NCBI GenBank assembly: GCA_021768985.1
Contig: JAETTR010000034.1
Span: forward strand, 1 to 9,376
DNA: 9,376 nucleotides
Source: Bacillota bacterium
Lineage (GTDB): Bacteria > Bacillota > Clostridia > Christensenellales > Borkfalkiaceae
Reading direction: 5' to 3'
The notes beneath the pieces were generated by a model that was given only the letters and a program-made list of their open reading frames with translations, searched no databases and was not told the origin of the DNA. A program made the translations under genes and the position numbers. Shown in pieces: positions 1-6,342 of this stretch (positions are counted from its first letter, which is position 1; every line of letters begins with the position of its first letter).

Positions 1-1
1 G

Positions 2-208
2 AACCGCGCGCCCATTGCCGAGGCGAGCGGAAACGTGATCCTCACCGAACGCACGGGAAAAGAAAACGGCATCATCGCCGTTGAAATAGAGAACAAAGAG
101 GGATATGTAGTTCTCAACGGCGAGTATACCGACCTTATCACGGGCGGGAAATGCTCGGGCAAAACGAAAATTCAACCCTGCGGTGTTATGGTATTCAAGA
201 AGGATTGA
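2..208 (+). CDS. C-terminal end of a probable glycoside hydrolase (GH42-like beta-galactosidase C-terminal domain), partial at the left edge
   Basis: An open frame enters from the left edge and ends at TGA 206-208, giving 68 visible residues; the start is outside the window. The visible part has alternating hydrophobic strands (IIAVEIENKEGYVVLNGEY) followed by DLITGGKCSG and a closing PCGVMVFKKD. An ending of the form D-L-[LI]-T-G-x-x-x-S/C-G, then a strand, then P-x-G-V-x-V-[LF], is typical of the small C-terminal beta-sandwich of GH42 beta-galactosidases (from memory of the family). That domain is non-catalytic, so nothing in the window shows activity. The frame is well supported, because the other two plus frames are broken or Arg-rich, but the family call is tentative; another carbohydrate-active enzyme with a similar C-terminal beta-domain would fit. 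No clear terminator follows it before the next promoter at 274. Confidence 0.5.
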   Translation, partial: NRAPIAEASGNVILTERTGKENGIIAVEIENKEGYVVLNGEYTDLITGGKCSGKTKIQPCGVMVFKKD

Positions 209-273
209 GGTATAGCAAAACGCTTTTATTGCAGGGAACGAATGAAAGCTTTGCGATATATTGTCGGAAGCGC

Positions 274-302
274 TTGATCAATGTTCGGCGAAGTGCTATA
301 AT
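274..302 (+). promoter_or_regulatory. Sigma-A-type extended -10 promoter for the DUF218/PhnP-like unit
   Basis: TTGATC at 274-279 is the -35, TATAAT at 297-302 the -10, and the spacer is exactly 17 bp. TG at 294-295, one base before the -10, makes it an extended -10 promoter. With the usual geometry, transcription would start near 309, leaving a leader of only about 11 nt before the ATG at 320. It lies in the 111-bp gap between the left-edge gene and the DUF218 gene, which otherwise shows nothing recognisable. Confidence 0.75.
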
Positions 303-319
303 AACGGTGGTAAAAGAAG

Positions 320-916
320 ATGTTATTGTCGCAGTTGAGATGGGAAGATTTACCGTCGGAAAAAGTCGATGAGATTTTGTTCTCCGGACGGTTCGAGCGG
401 GCGGAAAAAAGCGATTACGCGGTCGTGCTCGGTACGGCTCCGCAATACGCGGAATCCCGCGCGGAAATCGCTGCTCATTTTTATCGCGCGGGGAATGCGC
501 CGCAGATCATTGTAAGCGGCGCGGCGGTATCCGACGCGAATATCACGGAGAGCGCCTTTCTGCGCGGAGAACTGATTAAACGCGGCGTGCCCGAGGAGGC
601 GATCATAGAGGAATCCCGCGCCTACGACACCATTCAGAATATGACCTGTTCGTTGACCGAGATCTGTAAGCGGACGGATATCATGGAAGTCGGAAACGTT
701 ACGGTGATCACGGAACCCTTTCATATCCGGCGGGCGCTGTATCTTGCCGGGCTGTTGTTGCCGAAGTTTATTCGGGTCTGCGGCTATACGGAGGGAACCG
801 AACGCCAGCGCGCGGAATGGAAGCGGAACGATCGGTTGAAAAATTGCGTCAGGACGGAAATTCTGATTTTGCAACAGCTCATCGCAAAAGGACGCATAGA
901 GGATATTGAACTATGA
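320..916 (+). CDS. YdcF-like DUF218 domain protein
   Basis: A 198-residue soluble protein of the DUF218 (YdcF/SanA/ElyC) family. The signatures appear in order. A first beta-strand AVVLGTA at residues 34-40 follows an N-terminal helix ending in SDY. IIVSG lies at 63-67. An E-S-R-x-x-x-T-x-x-N motif at 98-107 corresponds to the family's ESR-(S/A)-x-N/D-T-x-E/Q-N. VITEPFHIRRAL at 129-140 corresponds to the family's V-T-x-x-x-H-x-x-R-A. There is no signal peptide or membrane segment, so it resembles cytosolic YdcF (reported to bind S-adenosylmethionine) more than the membrane-bound SanA/ElyC forms. Its reaction is unknown. AAGAAG sits directly against ATG 320, unusually close; TTG at 326 is an alternative start at better spacing and would remove only two residues. 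Its last codon overlaps the next gene as ATGA, so translation is probably coupled. Confidence 0.8.
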   Translation: MLLSQLRWEDLPSEKVDEILFSGRFERAEKSDYAVVLGTAPQYAESRAEIAAHFYRAGNAPQIIVSGAAVSDANITESAFLRGELIKRGVPEEAIIEESRAYDTIQNMTCSLTEICKRTDIMEVGNVTVITEPFHIRRALYLAGLLLPKFIRVCGYTEGTERQRAEWKRNDRLKNCVRTEILILQQLIAKGRIEDIEL

Positions 917-1746
917 AAATACAAATACTCGGCTCGGGCGGGGGAGAAGGTTATCCCGCACTGTTTTGTTCCTGCGCGCATTGCAACGCCGCGCGGAAAG
1001 CGGGCGGAAAATCTCTGCGCACGCTCTCCCAGACGCTGATCGACGGCAAGCTTCTGATCGATCTGCCTTCGGATACGCCTTCGCATTTTTTGCGGAACAA
1101 TCTGAATCTGGGCGATATCGGGTATTTGCTGATCACGCACACGCACGCCGATCATTACATTCCGCAGCTGCTCGATACGCGCGGAGAGGATTTTGCGCAC
1201 AATATGGGCGTCGAACAACTGCATATTTACGGCAACGAAGAGGTAAAGAAGAAGTTTGACGGCGTGTTCGGCATGTACGGGATCCGAGAAAGTATCCGCA
1301 AAAACATTCTGTTTTACAAAGCGGAGGCGTTTCGTCCGTTCCGTGCGGACGGCTATACGGTCACGCCTTTAAAAGCGCATCACGCGCCCGAGGAAAAACC
1401 GCTCAACTATATCATCGATGACGGCAAGTCGGTATTGCTGTATCTTTTGGATACGGGATATCCGTTTGCGGAGACGTTGGAAGCGATCGTCGGGTACGGA
1501 AAGCAATTCGATTGCGTGGTAATGGATTGCACGATGGGAATCAATTACTACGAAGGGCACATGAATTTCGCGCAAGACGTTCAGTTGAAGGAATACCTCT
1601 GCGGCGCGGGTGCGTGCCGTAAAGATACGAAATTTATCGTCGCGCACGTCACGCACAACCATGCGGGACTGCACGAGGAAGTGGAGGAATATTTCAAGGA
1701 TAGCGGAATTTCCGTGGCGTACGACGGAATGACCGTGGAATTCTGA
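913..1746 (+). CDS. PhnP-like metallo-beta-lactamase-fold phosphodiesterase
   Basis: A 277-residue cytosolic MBL-fold hydrolase. The HxHxDH motif is HTHADH at residues 76-81 (H76, H78, D80, H81). Further likely metal ligands are H156 or H157 in KAHHAPE, D180 in LLDTG, and H245 in HVTH. A C-x-C-x-x-C cluster (C19, C21, C24) together with H248, three residues after H245, matches the structural zinc site of E. coli PhnP, where three Cys and a His three residues after an active-site His bind a second zinc (recalled from the published structure). PhnP opens 5-phosphoribosyl 1,2-cyclic phosphate, but no other phosphonate-lyase gene is visible here, so the substrate may be another cyclic nucleotide or phosphodiester. 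The start is set by AGAGGA at 898-903, 9 nt before ATG 913; the ATG overlaps the upstream stop (ATGA). No terminator is evident after TGA 1746. Confidence 0.85.
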   Translation: MKIQILGSGGGEGYPALFCSCAHCNAARKAGGKSLRTLSQTLIDGKLLIDLPSDTPSHFLRNNLNLGDIGYLLITHTHADHYIPQLLDTRGEDFAHNMGVEQLHIYGNEEVKKKFDGVFGMYGIRESIRKNILFYKAEAFRPFRADGYTVTPLKAHHAPEEKPLNYIIDDGKSVLLYLLDTGYPFAETLEAIVGYGKQFDCVVMDCTMGINYYEGHMNFAQDVQLKEYLCGAGACRKDTKFIVAHVTHNHAGLHEEVEEYFKDSGISVAYDGMTVEF

Positions 1747-1802
1747 ACGCGCGGTAACCCATCGATCACAAACGGATTTCACAAAAAATTTGATTCGATT
1801 TC

Positions 1803-1831
1803 TTGCAATTTCATCTTCGGTTTGTTATAAT
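1803..1831 (+). promoter_or_regulatory. Sigma-A-type extended -10 promoter for the giant repeat-protein gene
   Basis: TTGCAA at 1803-1808 and TATAAT at 1826-1831 are separated by 17 bp, with TG at 1823-1824 forming an extended -10. The surroundings are A+T-rich compared with the coding DNA. The predicted start is about 1838, which gives a leader of roughly 39 nt to ATG 1877. The rest of the 130-bp gap (1747-1802) holds nothing I recognise. Confidence 0.8.
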
Positions 1832-1876
1832 TTATTTATGCTCAAGAGATACGAAAGAGTATGAGGAGGACGAAAG

Positions 1877-4800
1877 ATGAAGGTGCACCGGAGATTTGGT
1901 GTGGCGATGCTGTCGCTCGCGGTCGGGTTGATCGTGACGGCGGCGGTTGTGATTGGGGTACTGTTCGGAACAAGAGGAAAATCGGACGACGGGCAAACAT
2001 TGCCCGTCGTTTTTACAATTTCCTTCGAGACGTTCGGGGAAGAGGAAATCCCGCCTCTTTCGGGGGAAGCGGGCAGAGAGATCGATTTGCCGGAATGCAC
2101 GCGGGAAGGGTACGCGTTCGAGGGCTGGTTCTCCGATTCCGAATATTTGCAAGTTGCGCCCGACCGCGCGCCCGCAAAAAACGTGACGTATTACGCCAAA
2201 TTCGTAAAGATGTATGTCGTTCGTTTTGCGATCGATGGCGAGATTGTGACCGTTCACGGCAAGGCGGGCGAGGAGTACGAAATCCCGAACCCGGGGAAGG
2301 AAAAAGCGGAATTCGACGGGTGGTATTCGGACGCCGGGTTTCTCAATCCCGCGGAGCCGACCGCGGTTTTCACGGGCGACGAGACCTATTACGCGAAATT
2401 CGTTCCCGTCTATACGGTGCGTTTTGTCGACGGAGAAAGGGAGCTGTCGTCCGTTACGGGGCGCGCGGGAAGTAATTTGCCGCCGCTGTCGCCCGAGAAA
2501 GAGAAGTGCGTTTTCGATGGGTGGTTTGCGGACGAAAAGCTGACGGAGCCCGCCGATCCGCTTAACGTTCCGGAGCGCGATGCCGTGTATTTTGCGAAAT
2601 TTACCCCGCTTTTCACGGTAACGTTCTTTATCGGGGAAGGCGGACTTTTTTCTGTTACGGGGCGCGCGGGCGAGGAGCTTTCTCCGCCCGATCCTTCGTA
2701 TGCGGGTAAGCGGTTCGCGGGCTGGTATTCGGACGAGGCGCGGTTGCTTCCCGCTTCCCCGCCCGCGCGCATTCCCGCGCGGGATTGTCGCTTTTACGCG
2801 AAATACGAAAAGCTCGTCACCCTTACGTTCGATACGGACGGCGGTTCGGAAATATTGCCCGTCACGGCGGTTTCTGGCGCGCCTCTTGCGATCGGTTGCC
2901 CGACGAAGGAGGGATACGAGTTCGAAGGCTGGACGATGGAACGCGGCGGAACGGAATTCGTTTCCGTCGCGCGCATGCCCGATTCGGACGCGACCTATTA
3001 CGCGAAGTTCGCAAAGCTTTATCACGTAATTTTCCAATCGGAAGGGAAAGAGACGGCGCGCGTGACGGGAAAGACGGGAACGCCGTATTCGGCGCCGTCG
3101 GCTGACGCGCCCGCGGGGTTCGTGTTCCTCGGTTGGCGAAAGGACGGCGAAGAATTGGCGGAATTTCCCGCGGCGATCGGCACGGAGGATCTCGTGTACC
3201 GCGCCGCGTTCGGCGAAATCCCCGTATTGCGCTTTTACGCGAATCCGCCCGAGGGAAAGCAGGCGGCGGGGAGCATGCCTGCGGTGGAGGGAATCTACGG
3301 GCAAGCCCTCTCCGTCGCGCTTGCGCAGAACGCCTATTCCGTATCGGGGTACCGTTTCGCGGGTTGGGCGGATTCGGAGCGGGGCACGGTCCGCTATCGG
3401 AACGGAGACGTTCTCGTCTTTGACGAAAGCGTTTCGCTGTACGCGCGTTGGGCGCGGGAATATACCTGCCTCGATCGGCCCGGGCTCCGCGTCTATTATT
3501 GCGAAGGGGAAACCGGCGCGGAGCTCGTCGAAGAGGGGAGCGCGCAGAGCGGAAAAGCTGCTTTGAACGCGCTCGGGGAACGGGAGTTCGAAATCGGCGG
3601 GTATGCGGGCAGATTCAACGCGGACGGCACGTTCACGCCGCGGCGCGCGGAGTACGGCGTTTACGATGCGGGCGGCGGATGTCGGCTGTTTCTGAGCGGT
3701 TACGGTACGGCGCTCCTTTCGGGCGCGCGGACGGACGAAGGCGTCTATATGATCGAAATGGGAAATCTTCTTTTCTTTCGGGGTGGAGCGTTCGAAGAGA
3801 CCTATCGGATCGAGGACGATCGAACGATTCTTCCCATAGACAATACCGCTGTGTACGGCTGTTATTACGACGCCGATTTCACGGCTTTTATTTTGGGCGA
3901 AAGCGCGCGGCTCGGCGATGAAGCGGGCATTTACGTCGCGGGGAACGGCACGATCAGCTTTTATTTTCACGGCGAAGAAACGCGTGCGGTCTATTCGGAG
4001 GAGGACGGCTATTTTCTCTATCGGGGCGTATATTATTACCGCGCGGCGGAAGAAATCGAATTTACGGGCGAGGGCATATCGCTTACGTTCCGCGCGGGCG
4101 GCGTCTATCCCGTTTCCGCTACGTTTGCGGTTGCGGACGAACCGGTGCGTTCGGGCGAGCTGACCGAAGCGGGCGGCGGATTCTTTTCGTTTTCCTGTCG
4201 GAGCGGCGGGGTTACCGAACGCTTCTTATTGCGGCTGTCTTACGGCGGCAGGGTTGCGCGGGTCGCGCCCGTGCAGTCGGAAACGAGTACCGTCTGGCGG
4301 AACGAATCGGACCCGCAGAAAGGCACGCTGTATACAGAAGAGTTCTGCGATTACGAAAAGGGGCGGCGAACGAAAACGCTGTACGGGGAAATCGCGGCGG
4401 CGGACGGGAATCCGCTCGTTCTTCCCGAACGGGAGCTCGATCCCGATTCCGCGGAAGCGGAATACGCGCTCGACCGCGACGGCGTGTCTTATCGGGTGCG
4501 GCTCGAACTGTTTTTACGCGACGAAGCGCGGCTGTTTCGTTGCGCGTGGTACGGCGTGAAGTCGGCGGAGCTTCTCTCTCCCGACGGCGGGTATCGGCTC
4601 GTATTCGAACAGTTTGCGGGAAGCGAAAACGAGGAGGAGTATGAGGGTATGACGTTCGGCGAGTTTCTCTCCTTTCGGTTTTACGCGGGGGAAACGCCCT
4701 TGAATCCGGAGTATGCGTTTACGTTGCCGAACGACGCGTCGGTCTTTCACGTGCTTTCGGGTGAATTTGCGGGGCAGTACCTTCTGCGGTTTTCCTTCGG

Positions 4801-6190
4801 CGGCGGGTTGCTCGTCGGGTTCTCCTGCGAGAAGAAGGAGACGCTTATAAGCGGGAATTACCTGTTCGTGCGGCGGGGGAATTCCTTCGAGAGCTTGTAC
4901 GATCTCGACGGGGAAAAGGAGCTGATTCCGCTGTTGTACGTTGCGCCGTTGTGCGAGGGCGCGGAGAAGCTGTGCTTCGGCGAATCGGTTGACGATTGTC
5001 TGGAATTCGCGTACGAGCGGGAGACGGAAAATATGACGCGCTGTTGTACTCGCGTTTACGAATCGAACGGATTTACGGTAACCGCCGTGGTCGGCGCGGC
5101 GGGCGAGCGGGCGTATACGGTGCGGATCTCGGAAGGGGAAACGGAATTGGGCGCGGCGGCGCTTTCGGACGGCGTCTGGGTGTACGATTCGGAATTTTCG
5201 TCCGTGGAGGTGCGTTTTTCCGACGACTGCGCGGAAGCGACCGCACGGCGGGTCATGAAAATTTTCGGGGCGGAGAATCCGGAAACGGGAATCGCGCTCA
5301 CCTATACGTTAAAGGGCGCGGAAGAGCTCGGCGAGATTTTGTCCGTTTCCATCGGGGATACGCCGCTTGAACTTTGCTCCTGCGAACTGCTCGAGCTCGG
5401 CGGTTCGCCCGGCTATTACGTGCGCGCAACCGATCCGCGTGCGGCGGAGAAGCATTTCATTTTGCGGCTGACGGACGGAACGGGCGAAGTCGAGAAAGCC
5501 GAGCAATACACCGCGCAGGACGGAAACGCGAAGGTGTCGATCGTCTACGGCGAAGGCTGGTACTTCCTGCTTCCCGCGTTGGAGCTGTATTCGGAGAGCT
5601 CCGGGAAGGCGGTGTTCTGCCGCGGCGCGCTTGTGCGGGAAAGCGAGCGCGTCTGGGCATTGTCCGCAGGCGAGGCGGGCGCGGTGGAAATCGAAGTGAC
5701 GCGCAAGAGCAATCTGCTCGCGCCCTTTGCGGTGGAAGTGCGCAACTTGCCCGAATTGGTTACGGGCGAAGATGAAAGCGGAGAGATATTCGCCGAAGCG
5801 GCGGTGCTGTTCGGCGGGGACGGGAACTTATCGGTATTTTCTCTGCGTACGCAAGAGGGCGAGTTTACGCCGAAGGGAGAGGAGATCGTCTTTCTCGGCG
5901 GCGGACGGTGGTATTTTTCGGGCTTCGGACTCGTTCTGAATGCGGAAGACGGACTCGCCTATCTGGAACAATGCGGGGAGCCCTTTTCGGTTGTCGGCGG
6001 GGAATTTACCGTGGAGCTTGCGGAAGTCGGCTTTTCCCCGATTCCGTTAAGATTTTTCATCGGCGGCGAAGCGCAGACGGGAATTTTTACCGAGCTTGCT
6101 TCCGAAAAATGGCTCTGGGAAGGGAACGGCGAACGCTATACGCTCGTTTTTACGGCGGATTACGGGGAATTGGAAGTGATCAAAGGATGA
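1877..6190 (+). CDS. Giant membrane-anchored protein with seven InlB B-type (Listeria/Bacteroides) repeats and a long beta-rich C-terminal region
   Basis: A 1437-residue protein. AGGAGG at 1864-1869, 7 nt before ATG 1877, sets the start. Residues 1-9 are basic (KVHRR) and 10-31 form one hydrophobic segment. I see no lipobox Cys and no obvious AXA cleavage site, so an uncleaved signal anchor with the rest outside the cell is the simplest reading. Residues 44-525 are seven repeats of about 66-80 residues, with Gly-Trp at 83-84, 148-149, 215-216, 282-283, 351-352, 419-420 and 496-497, and mostly ending in YYAKF-like strands. These match the InlB B-repeat (Flg_new) family found on surface proteins of Firmicutes. 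Residues 526-1437 match no family I know. They are acidic, beta-strand-rich and degenerately repetitive. No LPXTG motif, SLH domain or C-terminal membrane segment is present. The protein has 22 cysteines, many for an exported protein. The gene appears monocistronic. Role unknown: adhesion, matrix or substrate binding are guesses from the repeat family. Confidence 0.85.
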   Translation: MKVHRRFGVAMLSLAVGLIVTAAVVIGVLFGTRGKSDDGQTLPVVFTISFETFGEEEIPPLSGEAGREIDLPECTREGYAFEGWFSDSEYLQVAPDRAPAKNVTYYAKFVKMYVVRFAIDGEIVTVHGKAGEEYEIPNPGKEKAEFDGWYSDAGFLNPAEPTAVFTGDETYYAKFVPVYTVRFVDGERELSSVTGRAGSNLPPLSPEKEKCVFDGWFADEKLTEPADPLNVPERDAVYFAKFTPLFTVTFFIGEGGLFSVTGRAGEELSPPDPSYAGKRFAGWYSDEARLLPASPPARIPARDCRFYAKYEKLVTLTFDTDGGSEILPVTAVSGAPLAIGCPTKEGYEFEGWTMERGGTEFVSVARMPDSDATYYAKFAKLYHVIFQSEGKETARVTGKTGTPYSAPSADAPAGFVFLGWRKDGEELAEFPAAIGTEDLVYRAAFGEIPVLRFYANPPEGKQAAGSMPAVEGIYGQALSVALAQNAYSVSGYRFAGWADSERGTVRYRNGDVLVFDESVSLYARWAREYTCLDRPGLRVYYCEGETGAELVEEGSAQSGKAALNALGEREFEIGGYAGRFNADGTFTPRRAEYGVYDAGGGCRLFLSGYGTALLSGARTDEGVYMIEMGNLLFFRGGAFEETYRIEDDRTILPIDNTAVYGCYYDADFTAFILGESARLGDEAGIYVAGNGTISFYFHGEETRAVYSEEDGYFLYRGVYYYRAAEEIEFTGEGISLTFRAGGVYPVSATFAVADEPVRSGELTEAGGGFFSFSCRSGGVTERFLLRLSYGGRVARVAPVQSETSTVWRNESDPQKGTLYTEEFCDYEKGRRTKTLYGEIAAADGNPLVLPERELDPDSAEAEYALDRDGVSYRVRLELFLRDEARLFRCAWYGVKSAELLSPDGGYRLVFEQFAGSENEEEYEGMTFGEFLSFRFYAGETPLNPEYAFTLPNDASVFHVLSGEFAGQYLLRFSFGGGLLVGFSCEKKETLISGNYLFVRRGNSFESLYDLDGEKELIPLLYVAPLCEGAEKLCFGESVDDCLEFAYERETENMTRCCTRVYESNGFTVTAVVGAAGERAYTVRISEGETELGAAALSDGVWVYDSEFSSVEVRFSDDCAEATARRVMKIFGAENPETGIALTYTLKGAEELGEILSVSIGDTPLELCSCELLELGGSPGYYVRATDPRAAEKHFILRLTDGTGEVEKAEQYTAQDGNAKVSIVYGEGWYFLLPALELYSESSGKAVFCRGALVRESERVWALSAGEAGAVEIEVTRKSNLLAPFAVEVRNLPELVTGEDESGEIFAEAAVLFGGDGNLSVFSLRTQEGEFTPKGEEIVFLGGGRWYFSGFGLVLNAEDGLAYLEQCGEPFSVVGGEFTVELAEVGFSPIPLRFFIGGEAQTGIFTELASEKWLWEGNGERYTLVFTADYGELEVIKG
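2006..3451 (+). repeat. Seven tandem InlB B-type protein repeats
   Basis: Approximate unit boundaries are 2006-2203, 2204-2401, 2402-2602, 2603-2806, 2807-3010, 3011-3211 and 3212-3451. The common pattern is a first strand (V-x-F), G-x-x-G near residue 20, F-x-G-W near residue 40 followed by [YF]-x-[DE], and a terminal [YF]-[YF]-A-K-[FY]. Unit 5 is closest to the classic form, with FDTDGG and GYEFEGW. Unit 6 ends in YRAAF and unit 7 in LYARW, so the last two have drifted. The copies differ widely in DNA sequence, so the array is old rather than a recent expansion. Confidence 0.85.
3653..3976 (+). repeat. Two degenerate copies of a YG-x-Y beta-strand unit in the giant protein
   Basis: Residues 593-637 (3653-3787) and 660-700 (3854-3976) align by eye as Y-G-x-Y, then a strand with F-x-L, A-x-L, G-x-Y, then N-x-x-x-F-x-F/R-x-G. 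The first reads YGVYDAGGG, LFLSGYGTALL, EGVYMIEMGN; the second YGCYYDADF, AFILGESARLG, AGIYVAGNG. Identity is low, but motif order and spacing agree. This pattern sits just after the InlB-type array. Confidence 0.4.
4100..6187 (+). repeat. Degenerate C-terminal repeat with a [FY]-hydrophobic-L-R-x-[ST]-x-G core
   Basis: Within residues 742-1437, a block of about 50-60 residues recurs. Its core reads RFLLRLSYGG (residues 782-791), QYLLRFSFGGG (967-977), HFILRLTDGTG (1193-1203) and, more diverged, RYTLVFTADYG (1420-1430). Three copies are preceded by a similar strand-turn: GELTEAGGGF (760-769), CELLELGGSP (1169-1178) and GIFTELASEK (1402-1411). A weaker fifth copy may lie at 1082-1123. This is an alignment by eye; the exact period (about 185, 226 and 227 residues between cores) suggests a larger unit of which the core is the best-kept part. 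Confidence 0.4.
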
Positions 6191-6207
6191 AAAAACGGCG
6201 AAAGCCG
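6190..6207 (-). terminator. Weak terminator-like hairpin read on the minus strand
   Basis: CGGC-GAAA-GCCG at 6196-6207 follows an A-run at 6190-6195. Read on the minus strand this becomes a 4-bp G+C stem with a TTTC loop followed by six T, the layout of a short intrinsic terminator. Read on the plus strand it lacks a T-run, so it does not serve the gene that ends at 6190. The stem is very short, so it may be chance. Confidence 0.25.
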
Positions 6208-6217
6208 CAAAATCCGT

Positions 6218-6246
6218 TTGAAAATTCATATTTCGGGTGATATAAT
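6218..6246 (+). promoter_or_regulatory. Sigma-A-type extended -10 promoter for lon-engB
   Basis: TTGAAA at 6218-6223 and TATAAT at 6241-6246 are separated by 17 bp, with TG at 6238-6239 extending the -10. The predicted start is near 6253, giving a leader of about 90 nt before ATG 6343. I see no CIRCE element and no CtsR-type direct repeat, so control by HrcA or CtsR is not indicated by the sequence. Confidence 0.8.
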
Positions 6247-6275
6247 AAGGAACAAGAAGGTTTTCATTGTCTGCG

Positions 6276-6289
6276 ATGCGAATTCGCAT
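6276..6289 (+). promoter_or_regulatory. Perfect 14-bp palindrome in the lon leader
   Basis: ATGCGAATTCGCAT is a perfect inverted repeat about 23 nt downstream of the predicted start and 54 nt upstream of the lon start codon. As DNA it could be an operator for a dimeric repressor. As RNA it could fold a 5-bp stem with an AATT loop followed by a five-T run (6289-6293). The CGCA arm at 6285-6288 can instead pair with TGCG at 6293-6296. No known regulator motif is recognised. Confidence 0.35.
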
Positions 6290-6342
6290 TTTTGCGTTTC
6301 TTTCGTAAGATAGAAAGACGCGCCGTGAAGAAAGGAGTTCTT

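Noticed and set aside
350..874. A 174-codon minus-strand frame opposite the DUF218 gene
   Set aside because: The plus-strand frame carries the DUF218 motifs, promoter and coupling to the next gene; the minus frame has none of these.
1747..1802. Terminator after the PhnP-like gene
   Set aside because: Only a weak A/T inverted repeat around 1785-1800 is seen, with no G+C stem followed by T-run.
1832..3970. A 712-codon open frame on the minus strand, opposite the InlB-repeat region
   Set aside because: It is very Arg/Pro-rich, has no recognisable domain, lacks a ribosome binding site, and lies opposite a gene with clear family repeats, a promoter and an AGGAGG site. G+C-rich codon use on the plus strand removes stops from this frame.
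6196..6207. CGGC-GAAA-GCCG hairpin as terminator of the giant gene
   Set aside because: On the plus strand it is followed by CAAAATCC, not a T-run; only the minus-strand reading has one.
6247..6342. HrcA (CIRCE) or CtsR heat-shock operators upstream of lon
   Set aside because: Neither TTAGCACTC-N9-GAGTGCTAA nor a GGTCAAA-type direct repeat is present; the palindrome found has a different sequence.
6292..6342. Upstream TTG start adding 17 residues to Lon
   Set aside because: No ribosome binding site precedes it, it lies in the leader palindrome region, and ATG 6343 has AAAGGAG and yields the usual Lon length.
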